Below, piece after piece: positions 6,980 through 16,296 of a stretch of 32,675 nt of DNA. The stretch spans positions 1 to 32,675 of the forward strand of contig NZ_NFJT01000030.1 of assembly GCF_002160015.1 (NCBI RefSeq). The letters are read 5' to 3'. Under the pieces are notes generated by a model. That model was not told where the DNA came from. It made no database searches and saw nothing but the letters and a program-made list of their open reading frames with translations. Every line of letters starts with the position of its first letter. Within the stretch, counting starts at the first letter, position 1. Both the position numbers and the translations under genes were made by a program. The stretch is from Anaerofilum sp. An201 (GTDB taxonomy: Bacteria > Bacillota > Clostridia > Oscillospirales > Ruminococcaceae).

Positions 6980-8241
6980 GGAAGCTGCGCGCCCGGCTGA
7001 CGCTGCTGTGCGCCGCCCTGTGCGGGCTGGTGGTGGTGGGCATCTCCGCCGCGGCGCTTTACGCCACCCAGACGCAGTATCTCGACACCTGCGCCCAGCA
7101 GAACCTGCGCCTTGCCACCCAGCTGGCCGCGCGGGTGGCGGCGGAGCAGAGCATCTCGCGCACCGTCCTGTCCCAGGCCGAGCAAAGCGAAAACGCGGTG
7201 GTGGCGCTGTGGGATTCCGGCCAGCCGCTCCGCTGGGGCGGCGGCCCGCAGCGGCAGGCGCTGGTGGACGCGGCGGTGGAAGAGGCCGGGCGCAACGGGA
7301 TCGAGCTTGGGCAGAACGGCACGGCGTCCACCGCATCCTTTCTGCTGGAAGCGCAAAACGCCCACTGGCGATGCAGCGCGGTGCGCCTGCCCACCGATAC
7401 CGGCAGCGTGGCGGTGCTTGTGATCCAGCCGCGCGGGCCGGAATTCGCGCATCTGGCCCGGCTGTGGGGGCTGTTCTGCCTCATCGGGCTGGCGGGCCTG
7501 GCGGCGGTGTCCCTGCTGGGCTGGGTGTTCGCGGGGCTGGCGATCCGGCCGGTGCAGGCGGCGCAGACACAGCAGGCGCAGTTCATCGCGGCGGCCAGCC
7601 ACGAGCTGCGCGGGCCGCTGGCCGTGATCCGGGCGGACAGCGAGGCCGCCCGCCTGCGCCCGGAACAGACGGATGACTTCCTGCAGGGCATCGACCGGGA
7701 GGCCGCCCGGATGGGCCGGCTGGTGGACGAGCTGCTCCTGCTGGCGCGGATGGACGCCGGCGGATGGCAGATCCAGGCGGCTGCACTGGAACCGGAAACG
7801 CTGGTGATCGAAACGGCGGACCGCTTTCTGGCACAGGCGGCCCGCAGGGGGATGCGGCTGGAGATCCTCCTGCCCGACCAGCCCCTGCCCTGCGTGCAGG
7901 GCGACGAACAGCGGCTGGAGCAGGTGCTGGGGATCTTTGTGGAGAACGCGCTGAGCTATGCGCCGCCCGGCACCTGTGTCACCCTGCAGGCCGCCCGCTG
8001 CGGCGACTGGGTGGAGCTGTGCTGCATCGATCAGGGGCCGGGCGTGCCCCCCGCGCTGCGCAGGCACATCTTCGAGCGCTTCTATCGTGCCGACAGCAGC
8101 CGCACCGACAAACAGCACTTTGGGCTGGGGCTGTCGGTGGCGGCCGAGCTGGCGGCGGCGCACGGAGGCAGCGCGCTGGTGCGTGCGGCACAGGGCGGCG
8201 GCGCCTGCTTTGTGCTGCGGCTTCCCGTGCGGAAAGGATGA
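6973..8241 (+). CDS. Sensor histidine kinase, partner of the preceding regulator
   Basis: Membrane sensor kinase of 422 residues. TM1 is at about 9-30 and TM2 at about 163-190, with a roughly 130-residue extracytoplasmic domain between. The H-box is SHELRGPL with phospho-acceptor H210; Gly replaces the usual Thr of HELRTPL. The N-box is FVENAL (N325), then DQGPG (from D353) and FGLGLS (from F383). The linker between TM2 and the H-box is very short, so a full HAMP domain is not evident. The start chosen is GTG within the end of the regulator gene (GTGCTGA junction); there is no in-frame ATG near it. A strong terminator follows. The ligand is unknown. Confidence 0.88.
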   Translation: MLRKLRARLTLLCAALCGLVVVGISAAALYATQTQYLDTCAQQNLRLATQLAARVAAEQSISRTVLSQAEQSENAVVALWDSGQPLRWGGGPQRQALVDAAVEEAGRNGIELGQNGTASTASFLLEAQNAHWRCSAVRLPTDTGSVAVLVIQPRGPEFAHLARLWGLFCLIGLAGLAAVSLLGWVFAGLAIRPVQAAQTQQAQFIAAASHELRGPLAVIRADSEAARLRPEQTDDFLQGIDREAARMGRLVDELLLLARMDAGGWQIQAAALEPETLVIETADRFLAQAARRGMRLEILLPDQPLPCVQGDEQRLEQVLGIFVENALSYAPPGTCVTLQAARCGDWVELCCIDQGPGVPPALRRHIFERFYRADSSRTDKQHFGLGLSVAAELAAAHGGSALVRAAQGGGACFVLRLPVRKG

Positions 8242-8272
8242 ATCGTCCGCTTCTCTGCGGACGGGCAACAGC

Positions 8273-8316
8273 AGCGGCAGCGTCCCGCCGGAGGACGCTG
8301 CCGCTTTGTTTTGCTT
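8273..8316 (+). terminator. Intrinsic terminator after the two-component operon
   Basis: The 13-bp stem AGCGGCAGCGTCC / GGACGCTGCCGCT is followed by TTGTTTTGCTTT. A smaller hairpin (CGTCCGC/GCGGACG, 8244-8263) precedes it. Confidence 0.85.
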
Positions 8317-8461
8317 TGGGGGATATGCCCGGCGGCGTTTTTTGCGGCCTCTTTCCTGCATTTTCCGATATTTCCTGAAATGATTTTGGGCGCTGCGTCG
8401 TCCAATGATACAGCACGAACCCGGCGGGCGCAGAGAACGCTATACTATGCGCGCCGTTTTG

Positions 8462-8470
8462 TGGTATACT
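8462..8470 (+). promoter_or_regulatory. Extended -10 promoter of the VanY-type gene
   Basis: TGGTATACT (TGn plus TATACT), 36 bases before the ATG. A second TATACT lies at 8441-8446. No clear -35 was found. Confidence 0.5.
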
Positions 8471-8506
8471 ATTCGTGATCCCATCGCCAAAAGGAGGATT
8501 TTTGAT

Positions 8507-9226
8507 ATGCGCACCGCATTTGTTGTTTTGAGCGTCGCGTGCTGTGCGGCGCTGTTTGCAGGCTGCGGGACCCCGGCTCAGAGCACCGCCGGCCAGCCTT
8601 CTTCCGCTCCCGTGGCAACCGCCACCCCTACCCCCACACCCACTGCGACCCCCGCGCCGACGCCCACGCCGGAACCCACCCCCACGCCGGGGCCGCAGAT
8701 CGAGACGATCGACGGGGTGACCTACGTGAACGGCATCCTGATCGCCAACAAGACCTACTCGCTGCCCTCCACCTACGCGCCGGGCGTGGACCCCACCGCA
8801 CAGGCTGCCTTCGATGAGATGGCCGCCGACGCCGCCGCCCAGGGGCTGAACCTGTATATCTCGTCGGCGTTCCGCTCCTATGAATACCAGGACGGGCTGT
8901 ACAACCGCTATGTGGCGCAGGATGGCCAGGAGCTGGCCGACACCTACTCGGCACGGCCCGGACATTCCGAGCACCAGACCGGCCTCGCCTTCGACCTGAA
9001 CACCATCGACGATTCCTTTGCGAACACCGCCGAAGGGCAGTGGGTGGCCGAGCACGCCCACGAATACGGCTTCATCGTGCGCTATCCGGCCGACAAGGTG
9101 GCCATCACCGGCTACCAGTACGAGCCGTGGCACATCCGTTATCTGGGCGACGAGGCCGCCGCTGTGTACGAGAGCGGCCTGTGCCTGGAGGAATATCTGG
9201 GCATCACCTCCGAGTACGCCGAATGA
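8507..9226 (+). CDS. VanY-type D-alanyl-D-alanine carboxypeptidase lipoprotein
   Basis: Zinc-dependent carboxypeptidase that trims the terminal D-Ala of peptidoglycan stem peptides, anchored outside the membrane. It has 239 residues: lipobox LFAGC with Cys20, a Pro/Thr linker at about 39-63 made of TPTP-type repeats, then a peptidase M15 domain. SEHQTGLAFD (154-163) supplies zinc ligands H156 and D163, and EPWH (206-209) supplies catalytic E206 and ligand H209. SSAFRSYEYQ at 119-128 is also typical. The chosen ATG has AAGGAGG 10 bases upstream and a promoter at 8462-8470; the frame is open further upstream without any signal peptide. It follows a two-component operon but is separated from it by a terminator. 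Confidence 0.9.
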   Translation: MRTAFVVLSVACCAALFAGCGTPAQSTAGQPSSAPVATATPTPTPTATPAPTPTPEPTPTPGPQIETIDGVTYVNGILIANKTYSLPSTYAPGVDPTAQAAFDEMAADAAAQGLNLYISSAFRSYEYQDGLYNRYVAQDGQELADTYSARPGHSEHQTGLAFDLNTIDDSFANTAEGQWVAEHAHEYGFIVRYPADKVAITGYQYEPWHIRYLGDEAAAVYESGLCLEEYLGITSEYAE

Positions 9227-9252
9227 CCGGCTGCACTGGAATATACAGCAGC

Positions 9253-9280
9253 GCCCCCGCAGGGTTTGCCCTGCGGGGGC
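9253..9280 (+). terminator. Hairpin after the VanY-type gene
   Basis: GCCCCCGCAGGG / CCCTGCGGGGGC with a 4-base loop, followed by TTGGTCTGT. The stem is strong but the T-tract is poor. A near-identical hairpin recurs at 9394-9429. Confidence 0.55.
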
Positions 9281-9324
9281 TTGGTCTGTCGGCAAAGCCG
9301 TTTCGCTCTGTGCAGCGGGCAAGA

Positions 9325-9376
9325 TTCGACCTCATCCGGCGCTTCGCGCCACCTTCCCCTGCAGGGGAAGGCGTTC
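9325..9376 (+). repeat. Two-hairpin intergenic repeat, copy B
   Basis: TTCGACCTCATCC, then stem 1 GGCGC-ttc-GCGCC, then stem 2 CCTTCCCCT-gc-AGGGGAAGG. It lies between two convergent genes and between two near-identical terminator hairpins. Confidence 0.85.
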
Positions 9377-9393
9377 CCCCTCTTTTCAACAAA

Positions 9394-9440
9394 CAGCGCC
9401 CCCGCGGGATTTGCCCTGCGGGGGCGCTGCTTGTGTCTTT
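9394..9440. terminator. Bidirectional terminator between VanY-type and DUF3048 genes
   Basis: CAGCGCCCCCGC pairs with GCGGGGGCGCTG, extended by GGG/CCC across a one-base bulge. On the plus strand CTTGTGTCTTTTTG follows; on the minus strand TTTGTTGAAAAG follows. It fits ends of transcription from both sides. Confidence 0.7.
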
Positions 9441-9455
9441 TTGTCTGCGATCGTG

Positions 9456-10586
9456 TCAGGCGGTGGCCGCCGAGGCCGAGGAGGCGTCCGCCGAGGCGCC
9501 GCCCAGCAGCGCCACGCCGTCCACCGTGAGGCTTTCGCCGTCGGTGCCGCTCAGCAGGCCGATGTAGGTCTTGCCCGCCTTCACGGACAGCGCCTTTCCG
9601 TCCTCGCCGAACAGGCACAGCGGCTGTTCCGGATCGCCCTTTTCCCAGCGCACCGGCTGCAGCTTCCCGCCGCAGATCCACCAGCCTTCGCCCTGCGTCA
9701 GCTCGAAATCGGTGTGCACGCCGTCCGGTTTCAGGCGGGTGTCCACCTGCAGCAGCAGCAGGTTGTCGAAGGCCAGCTGGGTGTTGTCGTTGGCGTCCAC
9801 GTGGGGCGCGCCGTCGAAGCTGGTTTTCAGGTATTTGCCCTGCCCGGCGTCGTAGGTGAAGCCGGCGGGCGTCTCGTAGGAATAGCTCATCTGCACGCTG
9901 GCAGCCGTCTGGTCGCCGGAGACCGCCGCGTCGGCGGCGAAGTCGAGCAGCGGGATCATGCCGCCGTCCGGCTGGATGCCCCGGGTCTCCATCGCCTGGG
10001 ACAGCGCCGCGGCGTGGGTGTACCAGCTGTGTTCGCTGCCGGTGCGGTTGCCGTCGGCGTCGCGGGTGAGCATCCGGCTGCGGTCGAGGTCAAAGCAGCT
10101 GGTGCCCAGCACGAGGCCGTCGATGGTGGTCCAGCTGTAATAATTCAGGAAATTGTTGGCAAAGCTGCTGGAGCCGATGTGCACCGGCACGGCGTTCAGC
10201 GGCATGGCCAGCTGCAAAAACACATCACGCGCACTGCGCACCGGGCCCACCCGTGTCTCCATGTCGTCCACACGGCTGTACAGGCACATCAGGCGGGTGA
10301 CGCCGCCCTCGGTGACGGCCTCCACCATCGCGTCAGCCTTGCCGATGCCCCACTGGGGATAGGCCCTGCGGGTGTTGTCGATCATCACCGCAAAGGGGCG
10401 CGGCGCCTGTTCGGTGCCCTCGTCCAGCGCAAGGCCGGTGAGCGGCCAGGCTTCGGTCTGGGGCTGGGCTTCGATGATGGGCTCCTGCGCGGCGGGGGGC
10501 GCCGAGGCCGGGCCGCTGTCCGAGGCAGCCGGGGCGCACCCGGCCAGCATGGCCAGGCACAGCCCGGCGATCAAGATACGTTTCAT
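9456..10586 (-). CDS. DUF3048 (YerB-like) lipoprotein, second of a tandem pair
   Basis: Exported lipoprotein of 376 residues; lipobox MLAGC with Cys17, a short Ala/Pro-rich linker, then a DUF3048 domain (about 60-345). Family hallmarks are PFAVMIDNTRRAYPQWGI, EGGVTRLMCLYS and VGPVRSARDVFLQL. The molecular role of the family is not established; B. subtilis YerB is the usual reference. It is the paralogue of the next gene upstream, which has the matching segments IMVNN, GGISRFMALYDD and VGPVRSGRDQF. The gap between them is only 23 bases, so they share a transcript. RBS is GGGAAGGAA. This copy ends in a Ser/Ala-rich tail of low complexity. Confidence 0.85.
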   Translation of the reverse strand: MKRILIAGLCLAMLAGCAPAASDSGPASAPPAAQEPIIEAQPQTEAWPLTGLALDEGTEQAPRPFAVMIDNTRRAYPQWGIGKADAMVEAVTEGGVTRLMCLYSRVDDMETRVGPVRSARDVFLQLAMPLNAVPVHIGSSSFANNFLNYYSWTTIDGLVLGTSCFDLDRSRMLTRDADGNRTGSEHSWYTHAAALSQAMETRGIQPDGGMIPLLDFAADAAVSGDQTAASVQMSYSYETPAGFTYDAGQGKYLKTSFDGAPHVDANDNTQLAFDNLLLLQVDTRLKPDGVHTDFELTQGEGWWICGGKLQPVRWEKGDPEQPLCLFGEDGKALSVKAGKTYIGLLSGTDGESLTVDGVALLGGASADASSASAATA

Positions 10587-10609
10587 CTGTTTCCTTCCCG
10601 GCGGGAGGT

Positions 10610-11764
10610 TCAGCCCGCCTGCGCGGCGCTGTCGGCCGCCTGCTGCACCTCGTCGGGCGCTTCAAACTTTTCGGCTTCGCTCAGCGGGGCCACCGCCACA
10701 TAGGTGGTGCCGGTGTTCAGCTGCACGGGGATCTCGTTGCCGTCGCCGTCGAGGAACTCCAGAACCGACATGTCGTTGTTCTTCCTCCAGCGGATCTTCT
10801 CGTAGCGGCCGCCGTTGTAGTAGTAGCCCACGCCGCCGTAGTTGTACTCGGCATACTGCAGGTCGGTGGACTCGTGGCCCGGATAGGTGTGGATGTCGGT
10901 GAACAGCACCAGCACGTTGTCGAAGTTCAGCTGGACGTTGTTGTTCTCGTCCACGGTGGGGGTGAAGCTGCCGCCGGCATACTGGCTCATCAGATACTTG
11001 CCGCTGGCGCTGTCGTAGGTCAGGCGGGTGCGGTAGGTCTGGGAGTGGTAGACGGTCACCTCATTGGCCTCGCCGCCGGTGAGCGTGCGGGCCGGTTCGT
11101 CGTAGTTGACGAAGTTGAACACCGGGCTGTTGTAGGTGCGGTTCATGTCGATGCCGCGGCTGGTCACCAGAGCGGAGATCTTCTCGCCGCTGGTGTAGGC
11201 GGTGTGCTCCAGGCTGTAGCCCTGGTTCAGACGGGACTGGTCGCGCCAGACCACATTGTCGACGTATTTGCCGTCGAGGTTGTAGTCGCCGTAGTCGTAG
11301 TTTTCGATGAACTCCTCCTGCACCGAGCTCTCGCCCACATGCACGAACAGGGCCTGGTAGGGCAGGATCAGGCGGAAGAACTGGTCGCGGCCGGAGCGGA
11401 CCGGGCCGACGGTGGGGATGGTCTTGTAGTCGTCGTACAGCGCCATGAAGCGGCTGATGCCGCCCTCCACGCGGATCTCAAACAGGACCTTCGCATCGGA
11501 CAGGCCGCGCTGCGGGCGGCAGGCGGCGATGTTGTTCACCATGATGGCGGTGATGCGGGTGTTGGGAACGGTGCCGTCCTCCCGCTTTTCGCCGGTGAGC
11601 ACCTCGGCGGTGTAGGGGGGCGGGGTGGGTTCCGGGGTAGGGGCGGCCACCGGCTGGCTGCCGGCGGACGCAGGGGTGCTGGGGGACGAAGGCGCTTGGC
11701 CGCAGCCTGCAAACAGGCCCACGGTCAGCGCACAGGCCAATACGGCCGATACCAGTCGTTTCAT
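10610..11764 (-). CDS. DUF3048 (YerB-like) lipoprotein, first of a tandem pair
   Basis: Exported lipoprotein of 384 residues; lipobox LFAGC with Cys21, a Pro/Thr linker (TPEPTPPP), then DUF3048 from about 65. Core motifs are GLSDAKVLFEIRVEGGISRF and VGPVRSGRDQFFRLIL; a Tyr/Gly-rich patch YNYGGVGYYYNGG lies late in the domain. The ATG was chosen because it has GGAGAGGAA upstream and begins the signal peptide; a longer in-frame extension has neither. The promoter at 11822-11850 sits directly upstream. Only moderately similar to its downstream partner, so the duplication is old. Confidence 0.87.
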   Translation of the reverse strand: MKRLVSAVLACALTVGLFAGCGQAPSSPSTPASAGSQPVAAPTPEPTPPPYTAEVLTGEKREDGTVPNTRITAIMVNNIAACRPQRGLSDAKVLFEIRVEGGISRFMALYDDYKTIPTVGPVRSGRDQFFRLILPYQALFVHVGESSVQEEFIENYDYGDYNLDGKYVDNVVWRDQSRLNQGYSLEHTAYTSGEKISALVTSRGIDMNRTYNSPVFNFVNYDEPARTLTGGEANEVTVYHSQTYRTRLTYDSASGKYLMSQYAGGSFTPTVDENNNVQLNFDNVLVLFTDIHTYPGHESTDLQYAEYNYGGVGYYYNGGRYEKIRWRKNNDMSVLEFLDGDGNEIPVQLNTGTTYVAVAPLSEAEKFEAPDEVQQAADSAAQAG

Positions 11765-11821
11765 TGTCGGTTCCTCTCCATTTGTTTTTCTGGGGTGCGC
11801 CGGTGCGCACATGCTGCATTT

Positions 11822-11850
11822 ATTGTACCGCTTTTCCGCCTTCTTGTAAA
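11822..11850 (-). promoter_or_regulatory. SigA-type promoter of the DUF3048 pair
   Basis: TTTACA, 17 bases, TACAAT, reading leftwards. It starts 12 bases beyond the stop of the preceding membrane-protein gene, with no terminator between, so read-through from the recA operon is also possible. Confidence 0.75.
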
Positions 11851-11861
11851 GGAAAAGCGCG

Positions 11862-12338
11862 TCATTCGTCCCGCTCGAGAAACGCGGTGCGGTCGATGGC
11901 GCTGGGCCAGCGCTTCATCAGCCAGATGGCGATGGGAGCTGCCAGCGGCAGGCGCACGCTGCGCCAGCGCAGGCTGGCCGAAATGCCCACCAGCGCCATG
12001 CCGACCACCAGCGCGGCCAGCACCCACACCAGTATGGCATAGGCAGAGAGGATCGCCTCGCCGGACATGCCCATCGCCGGGCCCACCAGGCGGCTGATGA
12101 CAAAGGCGGCCGCCATGCAGATCAGGTTGTACAGCGCCTGCAGCAGCGTGGCCTGCAAACAGTGCGCGCGCGCCATCTGGCTGCGGCGCTCCAGCAGGAA
12201 CAGGGCCAGCGCCACCAGCAGGCTGAACTGCGCCACCAGCGGCACCAGCATCCCCACGCCCACCAGCAGGTAGGCCGCGGCGCCCACCACGCTGGCGGGC
12301 AGGTTGAAGATGGAAGACTCGTGTCGGATGTATTTCAT
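11862..12338 (-). CDS. Small four-helix membrane protein (DUF4870/Tic20-like)
   Basis: Membrane protein of 158 residues with four hydrophobic segments at about 14-48 (two), 65-85 and 97-122. The stretch FLLERRSQMARAHCLQA resembles the conserved loop of DUF4870/Tic20-like proteins (E..S..vr.H..Q), so it is placed there tentatively. The function is unknown. The RBS AGGAGGAG lies just past the pgsA stop, 16 bases away, so it belongs to the recA-pgsA transcript. The tail is basic, then acidic (ending ERDE). Confidence 0.7.
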   Translation of the reverse strand: MKYIRHESSIFNLPASVVGAAAYLLVGVGMLVPLVAQFSLLVALALFLLERRSQMARAHCLQATLLQALYNLICMAAAFVISRLVGPAMGMSGEAILSAYAILVWVLAALVVGMALVGISASLRWRSVRLPLAAPIAIWLMKRWPSAIDRTAFLERDE

Positions 12339-12354
12339 GCGGCTCTCCTCCTGC

Positions 12355-12903
12355 TCATTTGGCGGTGTTGATGAATTCGCGGTTGCCCCACAGATACTGC
12401 ACGCCGGACACCAGCGTCAGCAGGCCCACCGCCCACATCAGGATATGGGACACCACAGGGGTATAGCTGCTGCCCACGCCCAGCATCACCAGGATGACCA
12501 GCACCGACACCATCTGCAGCATGGTTTTCGCCTTGCCCCACATGTTGGCGGCGATCACCTTTCCGCCGGGCGCGCCGGCCGCGACCATCCGCACGCCGGA
12601 CACCGCGAACTCGCGGGCGATCACGATCACCAGCACGATCGGATGGCACAGGTCCATCCGCACCAGGTAGATCAGGGCGGTGGTGGTGAGGATCTTGTCG
12701 GCCAGGGGATCGGCGAATTTGCCGAAATCGGTGACCAGATGGTATTTGCGGGCGATATGGCCGTCGAGGTAGTCGGTGAAGCTGGCGGCGGCAAAAACCA
12801 GCGCCGCCCACAGGTACTGGCCGGGGAAAGCGATCTCCAGAATGGCCACGAACACCGGGATCAGCAGGATGCGGGCCAGCGTGAGTTTGTTGGGCAGGTT
12901 CAT
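12355..12903 (-). CDS. pgsA: CDP-diacylglycerol-glycerol-3-phosphate 3-phosphatidyltransferase
   Basis: Makes phosphatidylglycerol-phosphate from CDP-diacylglycerol and glycerol-3-phosphate, the committed step to phosphatidylglycerol, in the membrane. It has 182 residues with several helices. The CDP-alcohol phosphotransferase signature is complete: D44, D47-G48, A51-R52, G61, D65, D69 (within DYLDGHIARK and FGKFADPLADK). The start MNLPNKLTLARI is typical and has AAGGAGAG upstream. A 73-base gap separates it from rimO and holds a small hairpin (TTCGCTG/CAGCGAA, 12939-12960) without a T-run, so the operon probably continues through it. Confidence 0.93.
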   Translation of the reverse strand: MNLPNKLTLARILLIPVFVAILEIAFPGQYLWAALVFAAASFTDYLDGHIARKYHLVTDFGKFADPLADKILTTTALIYLVRMDLCHPIVLVIVIAREFAVSGVRMVAAGAPGGKVIAANMWGKAKTMLQMVSVLVILVMLGVGSSYTPVVSHILMWAVGLLTLVSGVQYLWGNREFINTAK

Positions 12904-12976
12904 GATAGTCTCTCCTTCTGTGTGGTGAGGCGCGGATCTTCGCTGCAAGAGCACAGCGAAAACGGCCATTACAGAT

Positions 12977-14293
12977 TTATGCCAGGCGGCCGTAGAGGTC
13001 GTACTCGTCGCTCTCCTCCACCAGCACGGTGTAGAACTCGCCCGGGTACAGCGGCTCGTCGCTGGCCACGCAGACGGCGCCGTCGATGTCGGGCGCGTCG
13101 GCGGTGCTGCGGCACAGGTACAGCCCGCTCTCCTCGTCCTGCCCGTCGCAGAGCACGGTGAGGGTGCGGCCCACCTTTTCGGCCTGCAGCTCGGCCATGA
13201 TGCCGGTCTGGATGCGCATGATGCTGTCGGCCCGCTGCTGCTTGGTGTCCTCGTCCAGCTGGCCGTCCATCGCGGCGGCGACGGTGCCCTCCTCCTGCGA
13301 GTAGGCAAAGCAGCCCAGGCGGTCGAACCGCATCTCGCGCACGAACTGCTGCAGGCGGGCAAACTCCTCCTCGGTCTCGCCGGGATAGCCCGCGATCAGG
13401 GTGGTGCGCAGGGTGATGTCCGGCATGGCCGCGCGCAGGCGCGCCGCCGCCGAGCGGATGACCTGCTCGTCGCCCTTGCGGTTCATGCTTTTCAGCACCC
13501 GGCTGTCGGAGTGCTGGATGGGCATGTCGAGATAGTGCAGCACCTTGGGATTGCGGACCATCGCGGCGATGAACTCGTCGGTGATGCGCTCGGGATAGGC
13601 GTACAGCAGGCGGATCCACTCGATGCCCTCCACCGTCTGCAGCTCGTCCAGCAGGCGGCAGATCTCGTTTTCGCCGCGGTCGTCGCCGAAGGCGGTGACG
13701 TCCTGCGCCACCACGATCAGCTCTTTCACGCCCTGTCCGGCCAGCCAGCGCGCCTCGGCGGTGCAGTCCTCCACCGTGCGGCTGCGCAGCGGGCCGCGGA
13801 TGGAGGGGATGGCGCAGTAGTGGCAGCGGTTGTTGCAGCCCTCGGCGATCTTCAGGTAGGCGTAGTGCGCCGGCGTGCTGACGACCCGCGCGCCGCCCAG
13901 CGGCAGGGCGGTCTTGGGGCCGTATCCCTCCACCGTCTCGCCCCCGGCGATGCGCGCGAGGATGGACACGATGGCCTCCGCGCTGCCCAGGCCCACCACG
14001 CCGTCCACCTCGGGGATCTCGGCGAGGATCTGGCTGCGGTAGCGCTCGGCCAGACAGCCGGTGACCACCACCTTCAGGTCCGGGTTCTGCTGTTTGTATT
14101 CGCAGGCCATCAGGATGTTCTCGATGGCCTCCTGCTTGGCGCTGTCGATGAAGCCGCAGGTGTTCACCAGGATCATGTCGGCCTCGGACAGATCGGCGGT
14201 GGTGGTGTGGCCGGCCTCCAGCAAGCGGCGGCACATCACGTCGGCGTCCACCTGATTTTTGGGGCAGCCCAAAGAGATCAGTGCAATTGTCAT
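12977..14293 (-). CDS. rimO: Ribosomal protein S12 methylthiotransferase
   Basis: Radical-SAM enzyme that adds a methylthio group to an Asp of ribosomal protein S12. It has 438 residues in three parts: the UPF0004 domain with cluster ligands C10 (SLGCPKN), C46 (VNTCGF) and C80 (TGCLAERY); the radical-SAM core with C153, C157, C160 (GCNNRCHYC); and a C-terminal TRAM-like domain ending YDLYGRLA. The SLGCPKNQVD start separates RimO from MiaB. Two candidate ATGs lie 6 bases apart. The second is chosen because CAGGAG is 7 bases before it and only 1 base from the first; it also forms an ATGA overlap with the recX stop. Confidence 0.95.
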   Translation of the reverse strand: MTIALISLGCPKNQVDADVMCRRLLEAGHTTTADLSEADMILVNTCGFIDSAKQEAIENILMACEYKQQNPDLKVVVTGCLAERYRSQILAEIPEVDGVVGLGSAEAIVSILARIAGGETVEGYGPKTALPLGGARVVSTPAHYAYLKIAEGCNNRCHYCAIPSIRGPLRSRTVEDCTAEARWLAGQGVKELIVVAQDVTAFGDDRGENEICRLLDELQTVEGIEWIRLLYAYPERITDEFIAAMVRNPKVLHYLDMPIQHSDSRVLKSMNRKGDEQVIRSAAARLRAAMPDITLRTTLIAGYPGETEEEFARLQQFVREMRFDRLGCFAYSQEEGTVAAAMDGQLDEDTKQQRADSIMRIQTGIMAELQAEKVGRTLTVLCDGQDEESGLYLCRSTADAPDIDGAVCVASDEPLYPGEFYTVLVEESDEYDLYGRLA

Positions 14294-14975
14294 TCCCATT
14301 CTCCTGTCTGTATGTCGTCGGTTTCGTATTCGTGGCGGTCGCGCCATGCGTCCATCGCCCGGCGGATCTCGCCGCAGCCAAAGCCCCGGCGCGCCAGCGC
14401 GGCCTGCACCTTCCGGTGCTCCCCCTGCGTCATCCTGCGCAGATAGGCGCCCTCCAGCAGCTTTTCCAGCGCGGCGTCGTTGCCGCAGCTCTCCTCCTCG
14501 CACATCTCGTCCAGCACCTCGCGGGCCAGCTCCCTGTCCACTCCGTGGGCGGCGAGGTCGTGCAGGATGGCGGTGCGGCTGCGCTGTTTGCGCACCAGCG
14601 CGGCGATGCGGGCGCGGGCGAATTCCCGGTCGTCCAGCCAGCCGGTGCGCTGCATCTCGGCCACCGCCCAGGCGGCGGCGCGGTCGTCGTATTTCTGGCA
14701 CAGCTTGCGGTACAGCTCGGCGGCGGCGTGGCGGCGGGCGCCCACAAGGCGCAGAGCCGTCTGCTTTGCATGGGCCGATTCGCTTTTGGCCGCAAGCGCG
14801 GCAAGCTCCCCGCCGGCCAGCGGGGAGCTGTTTTGGATCGCCTGTGCCAGATGGAAGGCGGCGAAGGTCTCCTCGTCCACCGAGAACAGAAAGCCGTCGG
14901 CGGTGAACAGCGCCAGCAGCCCCTGTTTGGTGCGGCTGCAGGAGGTGAGCACCGCCTGGGCGGGCAGCTCGGTGT

Positions 14976-14979
<4 letters not shown>
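14290..14979 (-). CDS. recX: RecA regulatory protein RecX
   Basis: Small helical protein that caps or modulates RecA filaments. It has 229 residues, with the three-helix repeats typical of the family: [18 protein letters not shown], then [20 protein letters not shown], then [16 protein letters not shown]. An N-terminal stretch of about 70 residues precedes them, longer than in the shortest members. Its start overlaps the recA stop and its stop overlaps the rimO start, each by 4 bases, so all three are translationally coupled. Confidence 0.9.
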
Positions 14980-16151
<1,172 letters not shown>

Positions 16152-16229
16152 TGCGTCCTCCTGTATGGGTTTGCGGCCCGGTTCTTTCGCGGCCCGCAAG
16201 ATGTTTCCTGTTTTGTTTCTTCCGATGGT

Positions 16230-16259
16230 ATTATACCCGATTGCGCCCCCGATTTGCAA
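16230..16259 (-). promoter_or_regulatory. SigA-type promoter of the recA operon
   Basis: TTGCAA, 18 bases, TATAAT, reading leftwards, about 80 bases before the recA ATG. The -10 is perfect. Confidence 0.7.
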
Positions 16260-16296
16260 GGCGGCAGAGGCGGTTTACCGGCTTTCTGTGTCCGGT

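Noticed and set aside
6305-9226. A vancomycin-resistance-type VanR-VanS-VanY cluster
   Set aside because: The carboxypeptidase has its own promoter after a strong terminator, and no vanH, vanA or vanX-type ligase or dipeptidase genes are present.
12939-12960. Hairpin in the rimO-pgsA gap as a terminator
   Set aside because: A 7-bp stem with an 8-base loop and no T-run after it; it is unlikely to end transcription.
16152-16296. LexA/SOS box upstream of recA
   Set aside because: No GAAC-N4-GTTC or close variant was found around the promoter.
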